NCBI GenBank assembly: GCA_021731965.1 | Contig: JAKFWI010000228.1 | Coordinates: 1 to 34,049 of the forward strand | Direction: 5' to 3' | Source of the DNA: Hyphomonadaceae bacterium | Lineage (GTDB): Bacteria; Pseudomonadota; Alphaproteobacteria; Caulobacterales; Aquidulcibacteraceae | DNA: 34,049 bases | In this document: one piece after another, positions 1-8,951 of the stretch | Layout: every line of letters begins with the position of its first letter | Numbering within the stretch: position 1 is the first letter of the stretch | The notes under the pieces: model-generated | What the model was told of the DNA's origin: nothing | Databases searched by the model: none | The model's input: the letters and a program-made list of their open reading frames with translations, nothing else | Made by a program: the position numbers and the translations under genes

Positions 1-93
1 GGCCTGGCTGACGGGCGGCGGGGCCGGGGGCGCGGCGTGGGCGCTTGTCCCAGCCGCGCAGCAAACGGCGGCAAGCAGAAGGAGGGTGCGCAT
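1..93 (-). CDS. Partial CDS (5' end only, runs off the left edge); secreted protein with signal peptide
   Basis: Reverse complement from ATG at 93 reads MRTLLLLAAVCCAAGTSAHAAPPAPPPVSQA..., a typical Sec signal peptide with AHA-A cleavage; open to the window edge. Confidence 0.55.
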   Translation of the reverse strand, partial: MRTLLLLAAVCCAAGTSAHAAPPAPPPVSQA

Positions 94-167
94 GGCCTTG
101 CCTTTGTCTCGATGCAAGCGGGCTAGCTTGGAGTATCGCCCAAAACTGCGGCAGCTTTTCGATGGAG

Positions 168-950
168 TTAGCGCGGCGGCATGCGGATGGCCCCATCGAG
201 GCGCACGCATTCCCCGTTGAAATAGGGATTGCGCAGCATTTCCAGGGCCAGCGAGGCAAATTCCGGCGGATCCCCCAAGCGGGGCGGGAAGGGCACCGAG
301 GCCCCCAAAGCGGCCTTCACCGCTTCGGGCGCGGCATTCATCAGCGGCGTGTTGAAAATGCCCGGCAAGATGGTGTTGACGCGAATGCCCTCAGCGGAAA
401 GATCGCGCGCGATGGGCAATGTCATGCCCACCACGCCGCCCTTGGAGGCGGAATACGCAGCCTGGCCGATTTGGCCATCTTGGGCCGCCACCGAGGCGGT
501 GTTGACGATGGCCCCGCGCTCTCCCCCATCCAGCGGCTCAAGGCGCAGCATTCCGGCCGCCGATTTGGCAATGCACCGGAAGGTGCCGATCAGATTGATC
601 TGGATGATGATTTCGAAATGGCTGAGGGGGAAATGCTTTGGCTCCCCCGTGGTTTTGTCGCGGCTGGCGGTTTTGATGGCATTGCCCGTGCCGGCGCAAT
701 TGACGAGAACGCGCTCTTGGCCATGCGCGGCGCGGGCCTTTTCAAAGCCGGCATCGACGCTGGCCTCGCTGGTCACATCGACTTCGCAGGCGATGCCCCC
801 AATGGCCTGGGCCACCGCGCTGGCCGCGTCCAGATTGCGATCAAAAATGGCCACGCGCACGCCATGCGCCGCGAGGGCGCGGGCGCTGGCTTCGCCGAGG
901 CCGGACGCCCCCCCGGTGACGATGGCGGAAATCGAGGCATTCAATTGCAT
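168..950 (-). CDS. SDR family NAD(P)-dependent oxidoreductase (3-hydroxyacyl-CoA dehydrogenase type 2-like)
   Basis: TGGASGLG nucleotide-binding motif, NCAG, YSASKGG catalytic YxxxK, C-terminal NGECVRLDGAIRMPPR typical of HSD17B10-like SDRs. Confidence 0.9.
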   Translation of the reverse strand: MQLNASISAIVTGGASGLGEASARALAAHGVRVAIFDRNLDAASAVAQAIGGIACEVDVTSEASVDAGFEKARAAHGQERVLVNCAGTGNAIKTASRDKTTGEPKHFPLSHFEIIIQINLIGTFRCIAKSAAGMLRLEPLDGGERGAIVNTASVAAQDGQIGQAAYSASKGGVVGMTLPIARDLSAEGIRVNTILPGIFNTPLMNAAPEAVKAALGASVPFPPRLGDPPEFASLALEMLRNPYFNGECVRLDGAIRMPPR

Positions 951-1016
951 GGGTTTGGCCTTTTTGAATTTGCCCCATTCTGCCCAATTCCGGTGGGCAA
1001 GCGCAAGCGCACGGGT

Positions 1017-1922
1017 TCATTCCACGACGGGCGGCTTAAGCGGTGCGCGCATATTGCTTTCGCGCCAGGTGATATAGAGTGTCGAGCCGATGACGATGCC
1101 CGCGCCCAAAAGGCTGGCAGGATCTGGCTGTTCCGCGAACAGCACAAAGCCCATCACCATGGCCAAAGGCAAACGCACATAATCGATGAGGCCGAGCAAC
1201 GAGGCCTCGCCCGTGCCCAGAGCGCGCACATAGCAGCTTTGCGCGGCAAGACCGAACACGCCCAACAGGATGAGCAGCAACAAATCCAGCCAGCCAGGCT
1301 GGATCCAGCCGAAGAATGCGAAGGGCGCGCCGGCCAAGGTGGTGAAGCCGTTGGTCCATAACACGAGCGTCAAGGTGGAATGATCGCGGGTGAGATCCTT
1401 GACGGTGACGATGGCGAGGCCAAAGAAAAAGGCCGCCGCCAGCGCCATCAGGCTGGCCAGGGAAAAGGTGGCGCTTTCGGGCCGCGTCATGATCAATACG
1501 CCGACAAAGCCGATGCCCACCGCCGCCCAGCGCCGCCAGCCCACCGGTTCTTTCAGCATCAAGGCCGCCAAGGCCACCACGAATAAAGTGCGCGAAAAGG
1601 ATAAGGCCTGCGCCTGCGCCAAGGGCAAATGCGCGAAGGCATAAAAGCTGGCGAAAAAACCCAAAGTGGAAAACAGGCAGCGCAGCAGCACCTGAACCGG
1701 GCGCTTGACCGCCCAGGCCTTGGCCCCGCCCATGAGCGCCACCGGGGTCAAGACGGCGAAGCCCGCCGCAGCCCGGAAAAACACCATTTGCGATTCGGCA
1801 AAGCCGTGCTGGGCCAGCACTTTCAGCAAGGCGGCCATAAAGGTGAAGCAGATGGCGGAGGCCAGCATCCACAGCGCGCCGCGCGCATTGCCCGACCAGG
1901 CAAGCGGGGTGCGCGGCTTCAT
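1017..1922 (-). CDS. DMT superfamily / EamA-domain transporter
   Basis: 301 aa, about 10 hydrophobic segments, duplicated EamA-like halves, start MKPRTPLAWSGNARGALWMLASAICFTFMAALLKV. Confidence 0.85.
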   Translation of the reverse strand: MKPRTPLAWSGNARGALWMLASAICFTFMAALLKVLAQHGFAESQMVFFRAAAGFAVLTPVALMGGAKAWAVKRPVQVLLRCLFSTLGFFASFYAFAHLPLAQAQALSFSRTLFVVALAALMLKEPVGWRRWAAVGIGFVGVLIMTRPESATFSLASLMALAAAFFFGLAIVTVKDLTRDHSTLTLVLWTNGFTTLAGAPFAFFGWIQPGWLDLLLLILLGVFGLAAQSCYVRALGTGEASLLGLIDYVRLPLAMVMGFVLFAEQPDPASLLGAGIVIGSTLYITWRESNMRAPLKPPVVE

Positions 1923-1932
1923 GACATACGCA

Positions 1933-2799
1933 TCAGGGCCGCCGGCCCATTTGGGCGATTTGCTCCGCGGTGAGATCGAACAGGCGGCCCATTACGCCGG
2001 GGTCTGATGGATCCCAGCTGTGGCGCGGGCCGGTTAGCATTGCGCCGTCCACCAAGATGTGGGCACCGGAGACGAAGCGGGCCTCGTCGCTGGCCAAATA
2101 GAGCACCGCATTGGCGATATCTTCCGGCGCATTGCCCTTGAGCGGCTGGGCGCTACCGGCGCGCATGGCCACCATGGCGGCCATCTGATCGGCTTGCTCA
2201 CGCGAGGCACCCATGGCGGTGCCGAAAATGGAGGTGGCGATCAGCCCAGGACACACGGCATTGACGCGGATGGCGTGGCGGCCAAGCTCGGCGGCGGCCA
2301 GTTTGGTGGCGTGCAGCACCGCGCCCTTGGCCACCGAATACGAGAACGGGGCCCAGCCAGCGCTGAAAGCCGCCACCGAGGCGGTGTTGATGATCGCGCC
2401 GCCGCCGCGCGCCAGCATGAAAGGCACGGCATGGCGCATGCCGCATATGACTGAGCGCAACAGCAAAGCCAGGGTGGCATCGAAGCCGGCGATGTCCAGT
2501 TCTTCCAAAGGGGCGATCGCGCCCACCGCGCCGGCATTGTTGAACAAGATATCCAGGCCGCCATACTCGGTGCTGGCGCGTGCCAGCAATTCCTTGATGG
2601 CCTCTTCTTGCGTCACATCACAGTTTTGATAAACGAGCTGCCCGTCAAAGCGTGTTTGCAAAGCCGCGCCCTTGGCATCTTGCACATCGCCGGCCACCAC
2701 TTTGGCCCCTTCGGCGATAAAGCGCTCGGTGCTGGCCAGGCCGATGCCAGAAGCGGCACCGGTGATGACGGCGATCTTGCCCTCTAAACGCTTTGTCAT
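1933..2799 (-). CDS. SDR family oxidoreductase
   Basis: MTKRLEGKIAVITGAASGIGLA..., NNAGAVG, YSVAKGAV motif, C-terminal SGAHILVDGAMLTG. ATG at 2799 preferred over the upstream start at 2811. Confidence 0.9.
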   Translation of the reverse strand: MTKRLEGKIAVITGAASGIGLASTERFIAEGAKVVAGDVQDAKGAALQTRFDGQLVYQNCDVTQEEAIKELLARASTEYGGLDILFNNAGAVGAIAPLEELDIAGFDATLALLLRSVICGMRHAVPFMLARGGGAIINTASVAAFSAGWAPFSYSVAKGAVLHATKLAAAELGRHAIRVNAVCPGLIATSIFGTAMGASREQADQMAAMVAMRAGSAQPLKGNAPEDIANAVLYLASDEARFVSGAHILVDGAMLTGPRHSWDPSDPGVMGRLFDLTAEQIAQMGRRP

Positions 2800-2800
2800 C

Positions 2801-3799
2801 TCAGCCTCCAATCGTCACAACGAGCTTGCCTTGGGCTTTGCGATCGCTCAGCGCGCGGATCGCTTCGGCACCGCGCTCCAAGGGATAGGTGGCGCTGATG
2901 CGTGGGCGGATCTTCCCGCAGCCATAGAGAGAGAACAGCTCAGCGATGTTTTCGGCATTGCCGGCGGGATCGCGCGCCACGAAGGCCCCCCAAAACACCC
3001 CAACAATCTGGCAGCTTTTCAGCAAAGTGAGATTGAGCGGAATTTTCGGAATGCCGGCCGGGAAGCCGATCACCAGATAACGCCCTTCCCAATTGATGGC
3101 CCGCAAGGCCGGCTCTGCGTAATCGCCGCCCACCGCATCATAAATGACATCCGCGCCGCCGGAGCAGGCCTGCTTCAGCTGCTCGGACAATTGGCGCTGC
3201 GCATCCTTATCCAAGGGCCCGGTGGGATAGATGATGCCGCCATCGGCACCGCAAGATTTGGCAAATTGGAGCTTGTCTTCGCTGGACACGGCGGCGATCA
3301 CGCGCGCGCCCATGGCCTTGCCCAATTCCACCGCCGCGATGCCCACCCCGCCTGCCGCGCCGAGCACCAAGAGGGTTTCGCCGGGGGTCAAGCGCGCCCG
3401 GTTTTTCAGGGCGTAATGGGATGTGCCATAGGTCATCAAAAAGGCGGCGGCCTCTGTGAAGGGCATGGCATCGGGAATGGCAATGCAGCGCTGCGCCGGC
3501 ACCGCCACCTCCTCGGCCAAGCCGCCCCAGCCGGTCGAGGCCAGCACCCGCTGGCCCACGCTGAAGCCCGTCACGCCAGCGCCCACGGCCTTGATATGGC
3601 CCGCCAATTCCCCGCCCGGCGCGAACGGCCTGCCGGGCTTAAACTGATATTTATCCTCAATAATCAGCACGTCAGGAAAATTCATGCCGACGGCGCGCAC
3701 CGTGATCAGCACTTCGCCAGGGCCGGCCTCTGGCGAGGCGATTTCCGAAAGGACGAGCGATTCTGGCCCTCCAACCTGTGTGCTGAGCAGCGCCTTCAT
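2801..3799 (-). CDS. NADPH:quinone oxidoreductase family protein (MDR/zinc-type alcohol dehydrogenase-like)
   Basis: MKALLSTQVGGPESLVLSEIASPEAGPGEVLI, GELAGHIKAVG, LVLGAAGGVGIAAVELGKAMGA Rossmann motif. Confidence 0.9.
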   Translation of the reverse strand: MKALLSTQVGGPESLVLSEIASPEAGPGEVLITVRAVGMNFPDVLIIEDKYQFKPGRPFAPGGELAGHIKAVGAGVTGFSVGQRVLASTGWGGLAEEVAVPAQRCIAIPDAMPFTEAAAFLMTYGTSHYALKNRARLTPGETLLVLGAAGGVGIAAVELGKAMGARVIAAVSSEDKLQFAKSCGADGGIIYPTGPLDKDAQRQLSEQLKQACSGGADVIYDAVGGDYAEPALRAINWEGRYLVIGFPAGIPKIPLNLTLLKSCQIVGVFWGAFVARDPAGNAENIAELFSLYGCGKIRPRISATYPLERGAEAIRALSDRKAQGKLVVTIGG

Positions 3800-3866
3800 C
3801 CCGGTGTCCTTGTCTAGAAGCGTTTAGGCGTGCAGCGTAGCGCCGCGTCATCGGGAAGGAAAGCAG

Positions 3867-4736
3867 ATGTCGAACTGGGCGTTGGCCTTGCACGGTGGGG
3901 CCGGGCCCTTGCGCGCCGCCAGCTATGCGCGCGAGGAGGCCTATTTGGCGGACTTGTTGAAGCAAGGGGCGCAAGCGCTCAACGCCGGCGAGGCGTCACT
4001 CGATGTGGCGGTGCGTTTGGTGGCGGCCCTGGAGGCCAGCGGCCATCACATTGCCGGCAAGGGTGCCGCGGCCAATGCCGATGGGGAATATGAACTCGAT
4101 GCCGCCGTCATGGACGGGGCCGCCCGCAAAGCTGGGGCCGTGGCCGCTCTGCGGGGGTTTTTGTCACCGATTGCGGTGGCGCGCGCGGTGATGGATTGCA
4201 CGCCGCATGTCTTGCTGGTGGGGCTTGGGGCAGAGGCTTTCGCGGCCGCTCAAGGCTGCGAGCGGGTGGGGGATCCGGCCAGCTATTATCAACCGATCAT
4301 CACGCGCCCCGTTGCCCCAGGGGAGTTGGCGCATGGCACGGTAGGGGCCGTAGTGCGTGACAACGCCGGGCGGCTGGCCTGCGCCACCTCGACCGGGGGC
4401 CTGCTCAACAAAACGCCGGGCCGGGTGGGCGATACGCCCATCATTGGGGCCGGCATATGGGCTGACGAACGCGTCGCGGTGTGCTGCACTGGCCAAGGCG
4501 AGATGTTTTTGCGCGCCAATGTCGCCGCTGATGTCAGCGCACGCATGGCCTATGGCGGGCAAAGCGTGCACGCCGCCGCCGCCGGGGCGCTGGCCGATAT
4601 GGCCGCTTTGGGCGGGGATGGCGGGCTGATCGCCGTCGATGCCGCAGGCAACATCACGATGCCGTTTGTCTCGGAAGGCATGAAGCGGGGCTGCATTACC
4701 CAGGCCGGGCGGTTTGAGGTCAAGACCGTGCGCTGA
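3867..4736 (+). CDS. Isoaspartyl peptidase / L-asparaginase (Ntn-hydrolase)
   Basis: MSNWALALHGGAGP start; autoprocessing site HGTVGAVVRDNAGRLACATSTGG with catalytic Thr; GDTPIIGAG. Confidence 0.92.
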   Translation: MSNWALALHGGAGPLRAASYAREEAYLADLLKQGAQALNAGEASLDVAVRLVAALEASGHHIAGKGAAANADGEYELDAAVMDGAARKAGAVAALRGFLSPIAVARAVMDCTPHVLLVGLGAEAFAAAQGCERVGDPASYYQPIITRPVAPGELAHGTVGAVVRDNAGRLACATSTGGLLNKTPGRVGDTPIIGAGIWADERVAVCCTGQGEMFLRANVAADVSARMAYGGQSVHAAAAGALADMAALGGDGGLIAVDAAGNITMPFVSEGMKRGCITQAGRFEVKTVR

Positions 4737-5457
4737 ATGGGCGCGCTTTGATAAAGCTGATTGGCGTATTGGGTTGCAGCACGGCGCAAGTCAGCGGCCC
4801 GCCATAGACGGCCCCAGTATCCACATTCAGCCGCTGGCCGCGCTGATCGGGCAAAAAATCCTGCGTCGGCGTGTGGCCGTGGATCACGAACAGGCCTTCC
4901 AGCTCGCGCCGCTTGGGCCAGCGCCGCGGATCGAAGAATTTCTCCGAGCGGGTCCACAGCAATATCTCTTCATCGCAGCGCGGCCAGGTGGCGGGATCAA
5001 TGCCGGCATGCACGCAAAGCCAGCCCAGAGCCGGGTTTTCCCAATAATAAGGCAACGCATCGAGCCATTTTTGGTGCGCTTCGTCGATGCAAGTGCGCCA
5101 ATCGGCGCGCCGGCCGTTGACGCGTTCATAGGAGGAGAGCGTCTCAGCCCCGCCATTGCGCAGCCAGAAGGATTCCTCCTCCGCGTCGTCACTGGCCAAA
5201 GCGTTCAGCAGCATTTGCTCGTGATTGCCGCGCAGGCACACCACTTCCAGCAAAGGCGGCGGCGCGCTTTGCAGGCGTATGACGGCGGCAACCACCGCCC
5301 GGCTATCAGGACCACGATCAATCAAATCGCCCAAATGTACGAGATCGGCCGGGCCGCCGGCCGCCTGATGGTGCGCTAAGATGGCTTCGTGCAGGCTTTC
5401 AAGGCGCGCAGCTTCGCCATGCACATCGCCGATAACATAGAGGCGATCGTCAGCCAT
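4720..5457 (-). CDS. Metallophosphoesterase (serine/threonine protein phosphatase-like)
   Basis: YVIGDVHGEAARL, HLGDLIDRGPDSRAVV, CLRGNHEQML, VIHGHTPTQ: full set of metallophosphatase motifs. Confidence 0.9.
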   Translation of the reverse strand: MADDRLYVIGDVHGEAARLESLHEAILAHHQAAGGPADLVHLGDLIDRGPDSRAVVAAVIRLQSAPPPLLEVVCLRGNHEQMLLNALASDDAEEESFWLRNGGAETLSSYERVNGRRADWRTCIDEAHQKWLDALPYYWENPALGWLCVHAGIDPATWPRCDEEILLWTRSEKFFDPRRWPKRRELEGLFVIHGHTPTQDFLPDQRGQRLNVDTGAVYGGPLTCAVLQPNTPISFIKARPFSARS

Positions 5458-6358
5458 GCGAGCCCCGTGGCCGCAATGTCCAGCCGCTGGCGCGCACCGC
5501 CTGCAGGCTGAATACCGCCAGGCCCAGCCAAATCAGCACGAAGCTCGCGGCATAAAGCGGCGTGAGGGGCTCTCCTAAGGCTAAGCCAACACAAAACTGC
5601 ATGGTAGGGGCAAGATACTGCATGAAACCCAGCGTGGCGAGGGTCAAGCGCTTTGCGCCGAAAGCAAACAAAACCAAGGGTGTGGCCGTTACAGCGCCCG
5701 CGCTGGCGATCAGCGCGCGCAAAGACCAGCCCGCGGTCTCGAAGGCCAAAGGCGCGGCATTGGCAAAATGCTGCAGCGTTAGAATGGCCAAAGGGGCCAA
5801 CAGCACGGTCTCGACAAACAGGCCCACGGCGGGCGGTGCCGGGGCTTGCCGGCGCACCAGAGTGTAAATTCCCCAGGAGAAAGCCAAAGTCAGGGTGATC
5901 CACGGCAGTGAGCCGACGCCAAGCGCTTGCAAGGCCACGCCAGCACCCGCCAGCGCCACCGCCACGCCTTGGTAAACATTGAGGCGCTCACGCAAAACCA
6001 GCACGCCCAGCATCACATTGATCAAGGGATTGAGGAAATAGCCCAGGCTGGCTTGCAGGACATGCCCCTGCTGCACGGCCCAGACGTAAACCCCCCAATT
6101 GGTCGCCACCAGCATAGCGCTCAGCGCCAAAGTGGCCAACAATTTGGGCTGCAGCACAAGGCGCAAGCTGGCCTGCTCACGCATGATCCAGACGCCGAGG
6201 CCCGCCGCTGGCACGGTGAACAGAATGCGCCAAGCCAGCAGCTCAAATACCGGCACCGCGTGCAGCAAGCGCAGATAAAGCGGCATCAGGCCCCAGCAGA
6301 GCGCGGCACCGAGCACCGCCAACAGGCCATTGCGCACCGAGGGGTTGATCGGGGCCAT
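5450..6358 (-). CDS. rarD: RarD-like EamA family transporter
   Basis: MAPINPSVRNGLLAVLGAALCWGLMPLYLRLLHAVPVFELLAWRILF... NWGVYVWAVQQGHVLQASLGYFLNPL...; classic RarD signature. Start ATG at 6358 preferred. Confidence 0.88.
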   Translation of the reverse strand: MAPINPSVRNGLLAVLGAALCWGLMPLYLRLLHAVPVFELLAWRILFTVPAAGLGVWIMREQASLRLVLQPKLLATLALSAMLVATNWGVYVWAVQQGHVLQASLGYFLNPLINVMLGVLVLRERLNVYQGVAVALAGAGVALQALGVGSLPWITLTLAFSWGIYTLVRRQAPAPPAVGLFVETVLLAPLAILTLQHFANAAPLAFETAGWSLRALIASAGAVTATPLVLFAFGAKRLTLATLGFMQYLAPTMQFCVGLALGEPLTPLYAASFVLIWLGLAVFSLQAVRASGWTLRPRGSHG

Positions 6359-6566
6359 GAGCAGAAATCCAAAAACAAAGGAGAGAGGCCGAAGGGTTAA
6401 CACCTTGATCGCCGCTGAGCCATGGCCGGCAATGCGTCGCCACGCGTATTTGCTTCAGCTGGGGCGAAGCGTGGGCGCGCGCGTTCATGAGCGGCCTTGC
6501 CCAGGGCAAAATTGCACCTTAGACCGATTTGGGAAACGCGTCCTTGTCCGAAACAATTTACGGCAA

Positions 6567-6640
6567 GCGGGCATAGCTCAATGGTAGAGCTCTAGTCTTC
6601 CAAACTAGTGACGAGGGTTCGATTCCCTCTGCCCGCTCCA
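6567..6640 (+). tRNA. tRNA-Gly (anticodon TCC), CCA encoded
   Basis: GCGGGCA...AGCTCAATGGTAGAGCT..CTAGTCTTCCAAACTAG..GGTTCGATTCCC..TGCCCGCTCCA; cloverleaf arms pair and anticodon loop is CTTCCAA. Confidence 0.95.
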
Positions 6641-6650
6641 GCGTCAAAGT

Positions 6651-7331
6651 TCACGCGGCCGTGGCCGTGAAACGCGCACTTCCCGCCCAGGTTAGCCGCC
6701 AGCGCGCCCCGGGGCGCACATTCTGCACAAGGTGCGGCTGGAAGGCCACAAGGCAGGTGCCCGGTGGCCGGCGCACGGATGGATAGACGATCCCGCGTGA
6801 TTGCTGGGCGCGCAGGCTACGCGCCAGCGCCTGCCCCGCGCGATAGGCTGTCGCGGGGTCGCGCCCAAGAAAATCCGCCGCGCCATCCATGCCCCGCACA
6901 TCATGAAAATCGCCAATAAAGGCAGCCAGCAGGACCTGATAGACGGCTTCGTCCTTGAAAGTCTTGATCCGCTCAAGTTCGCGGGTGCGGTGATAGCCGA
7001 TTTCCTCGATGGCGGTGAGATCGTCAAAGGCGCAATACCAGGCCCCCCGGCCAGCATCATTGAAGCGGTTTCCCTCTGGCCGGGTATAGGCAAAGGCGGC
7101 GTTGACGTAGGTCTGGCCAAAGGCGTTGAACATCAATTCGCGCGCTTCCAGATCGCTTAAGCCCGCGTTTTCAGCACGCAATCTCTGATTGGTCAGGCCC
7201 TCGAAGGCGGAGAGAATAGCCAATTCCTCATCGGTATCGATCAGTGGCTTTAGCACCGGCGGCTTGTAATAGGCGCTGGGCAGCAATCTGACGGTGTCGG
7301 TCTGGTGCACGGCGCATAAAGGTGGCGTCAC
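6651..7331 (-). CDS. RES domain-containing protein (RES-family NAD+-degrading toxin)
   Basis: RLLPSAYYKPP...FNDAGRGAWYCAFDDLTAIEEIGYH..., ...ARSLRAQQSRGIVYPSVRRPPGTCLVAFQPHLV; the R...Y...S layout fits RES. GTG start at 7331 overlaps the antitoxin stop (GTGA); the longer ORF to 7457 is an upstream extension. Confidence 0.85.
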   Translation of the reverse strand: MTPPLCAVHQTDTVRLLPSAYYKPPVLKPLIDTDEELAILSAFEGLTNQRLRAENAGLSDLEARELMFNAFGQTYVNAAFAYTRPEGNRFNDAGRGAWYCAFDDLTAIEEIGYHRTRELERIKTFKDEAVYQVLLAAFIGDFHDVRGMDGAADFLGRDPATAYRAGQALARSLRAQQSRGIVYPSVRRPPGTCLVAFQPHLVQNVRPGARWRLTWAGSARFTATAA

Positions 7332-7759
7332 AGCCCGCCTCTGAGCGCGTCCACGTAATTTCGGGTGGCCAGGATTGCTGGCAGGCCACCTTCGCGCATG
7401 TAATCCAGCGGGGATTGCCCCCGAAAGGGCGGCCCAGAATTGGACAGGCCCACCCATTGATCCGCGAGCGCGTCACTGAAATAGAGGTGGAGGCCCTTAT
7501 AGAGGCCAGTGAGTGCGCTCAGGCGCAGAGTCTGATCCTGGTTGAAATCGCCTGTCCAGTTGGCCGCTTTCATGCGCGCCCAGGTCCGCGCGCTGACTCC
7601 AGCCAGCTCCGCGGCGTGGTCATTCTTGAGGGACCAGGCGGCGGCGATGCGGGAGACGGCTTTGGTCACCGTCGCTGTGACAATGCTGGCGTCGGCCAGC
7701 TTACCGCTCTCTCTCGCCAACGAATACGCCCGCGCCATTGAGTTTTCCAGTACTGCCAC
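7328..7759 (-). CDS. Antitoxin Xre/MbcA/ParS toxin-binding domain protein (DUF2384-like)
   Basis: 143 aa, HTH-like N-terminus (HAAELAGVSARTWARMK), RLSALTGLYKGLHLYFSDALADQWVGLSNSGPPFRGQSPLDYMREGGLPAILATRNYVDALRGG is typical of MbcA/ParS antitoxins. Start is GTG 7759 or ATG 7738. Confidence 0.87.
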   Translation of the reverse strand: MAVLENSMARAYSLARESGKLADASIVTATVTKAVSRIAAAWSLKNDHAAELAGVSARTWARMKAANWTGDFNQDQTLRLSALTGLYKGLHLYFSDALADQWVGLSNSGPPFRGQSPLDYMREGGLPAILATRNYVDALRGGL

Positions 7760-7764
7760 GTGGC
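7755..7764. promoter_or_regulatory. Perfect 10-bp palindrome GCCACGTGGC at the 5' end of the antitoxin gene; candidate autoregulatory operator
   Basis: GCCACGTGGC reads identically on both strands; overlaps the GTG candidate start and lies about 17 bp upstream of ATG 7738; AT-rich ATAATATA follows immediately. Confidence 0.35.
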
Positions 7765-7932
7765 GATAATATACGTGTCATTTGGCAAAGTTCAAGTTCG
7801 ATGCCCTGACCTGTTGGCGACCCCCGCGCCGTGCCACGCAACCGGGCGCACGCGCGCGCGCCGCTCTTGCGCCTGGCGCGGGGCAGGTCGGCATATTGTG
7901 TCCGGCGGGGAAGTGGGCTTCAAAGGGCGCAA

Positions 7933-7944
7933 GCGTTGCAACGC
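7933..7944. repeat. Perfect 12-bp palindrome GCGTTGCAACGC in the region upstream of sucD
   Basis: Sequence equals its reverse complement. Confidence 0.4.
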
Positions 7945-7946
7945 CG

Positions 7947-7993
7947 GAGCATGATCCGATCAGATAGTCTGGTTCGATCGGTGAATCGTGTTC
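7947..7993. repeat. Degenerate dispersed palindromic element
   Basis: GAGCATGATCCGATCAGATAGTCTGGTTCGATCGGTGAATCGTGTTC: imperfect dyad around GATCCGATC / GATCGGTGAATC, similar in style to short intergenic repeats common in alphaproteobacteria. Confidence 0.35.
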
Positions 7994-8072
7994 TTATTCA
8001 AGAGTATAGGCATCCATTCTGGGCCCAGGCGCCGCTGCTTGACCCGATGATGCGTTAGCTGGAAAGAGGCCC

Positions 8073-8948
8073 ATGTCCATCCTCGTTGACTCCCAAACCC
8101 GCGTGATCTGCCAAGGCTTTACGGGGAAGAACGGCACCTTCCATTCCGAGCAGGCGATCGCCTATGGCACGCGGATGGTTGGCGGGGTTTCCCCCGGCAA
8201 AGGGGGCCAAACGCATTTGGGCCTGCCGGTGTTCAACACGGTGCAAGAGGCGCGCGCCGCCACCCAATGCGATGCCAGCGTCATCTATGTGCCGGCACCG
8301 GGCGCGCCGGACGCGATTTTGGAGGCGATCGCCGCTGAAGTGCCCCTGATCATTTGCATCACCGAGGGCATCGCCGTGCTGGACATGGTGCGCGTCAAAG
8401 ACGCACTGAAAGGCTCGAAATCACGGCTGATCGGGCCCAATTGCCCCGGCGTGATGACAGCTGGCGAATGCAAGATCGGCATCATGCCCGGCAACATCTT
8501 TCAGCGCGGTCGGGTGGGCATCGTCTCACGCTCTGGCACCTTGACCTATGAAGCAGTGTTTCAAACCACCAATGAGGGCCTTGGCCAAACCAGCGCCGTG
8601 GGCATTGGGGGCGATCCGGTCAAGGGCACCGAGTTTATCGATGTGCTCGATCTGTTTTTGAAAGATCCCGAAACCGAGGCCATCATCATGATCGGCGAAA
8701 TCGGCGGTGCGGCGGAGGAAGAAGCAGCAGCCTTTATCCAATCTCACCCGATCAAAAAGCCCATGGTGGGCTTCATCGCCGGGCGCACCGCCCCGCCGGG
8801 GCGGCGCATGGGGCATGCGGGCGCGATCATCTCGGGCGGCAAGGGCGATGCCGCCAGCAAAATCGCGGCCATGGAGGCGGCGGGCATTCGCATCGCGCCG
8901 CATCCGGCCGCTTTGGGCCGCACCATGCGGGAATTGCTGGCGATATGA
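8073..8948 (+). CDS. sucD: Succinate-CoA ligase (ADP-forming) subunit alpha
   Basis: [66 protein letters not shown], phospho-His motif [14 protein letters not shown]. Confidence 0.95.
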   Translation: MSILVDSQTRVICQGFTGKNGTFHSEQAIAYGTRMVGGVSPGKGGQTHLGLPVFNTVQEARAATQCDASVIYVPAPGAPDAILEAIAAEVPLIICITEGIAVLDMVRVKDALKGSKSRLIGPNCPGVMTAGECKIGIMPGNIFQRGRVGIVSRSGTLTYEAVFQTTNEGLGQTSAVGIGGDPVKGTEFIDVLDLFLKDPETEAIIMIGEIGGAAEEEAAAFIQSHPIKKPMVGFIAGRTAPPGRRMGHAGAIISGGKGDAASKIAAMEAAGIRIAPHPAALGRTMRELLAI

Positions 8949-8951
8949 CCT

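Noticed and set aside
45-1361. 438-aa plus-strand ORF
   Set aside because: Shadow of two clear minus-strand genes (SDR and DMT transporter); composition rich in Gly/Arg/His with no recognisable domain. GC-rich antisense artefact.
2672-3817. 381-aa plus-strand ORF
   Set aside because: Antisense to the well-supported SDR and quinone oxidoreductase genes.
6651-7457. Full-length 268-aa version of the RES ORF
   Set aside because: The first 42 codons lie inside the antitoxin gene in another frame; GTG at 7331 overlapping the antitoxin stop fits TA architecture better.
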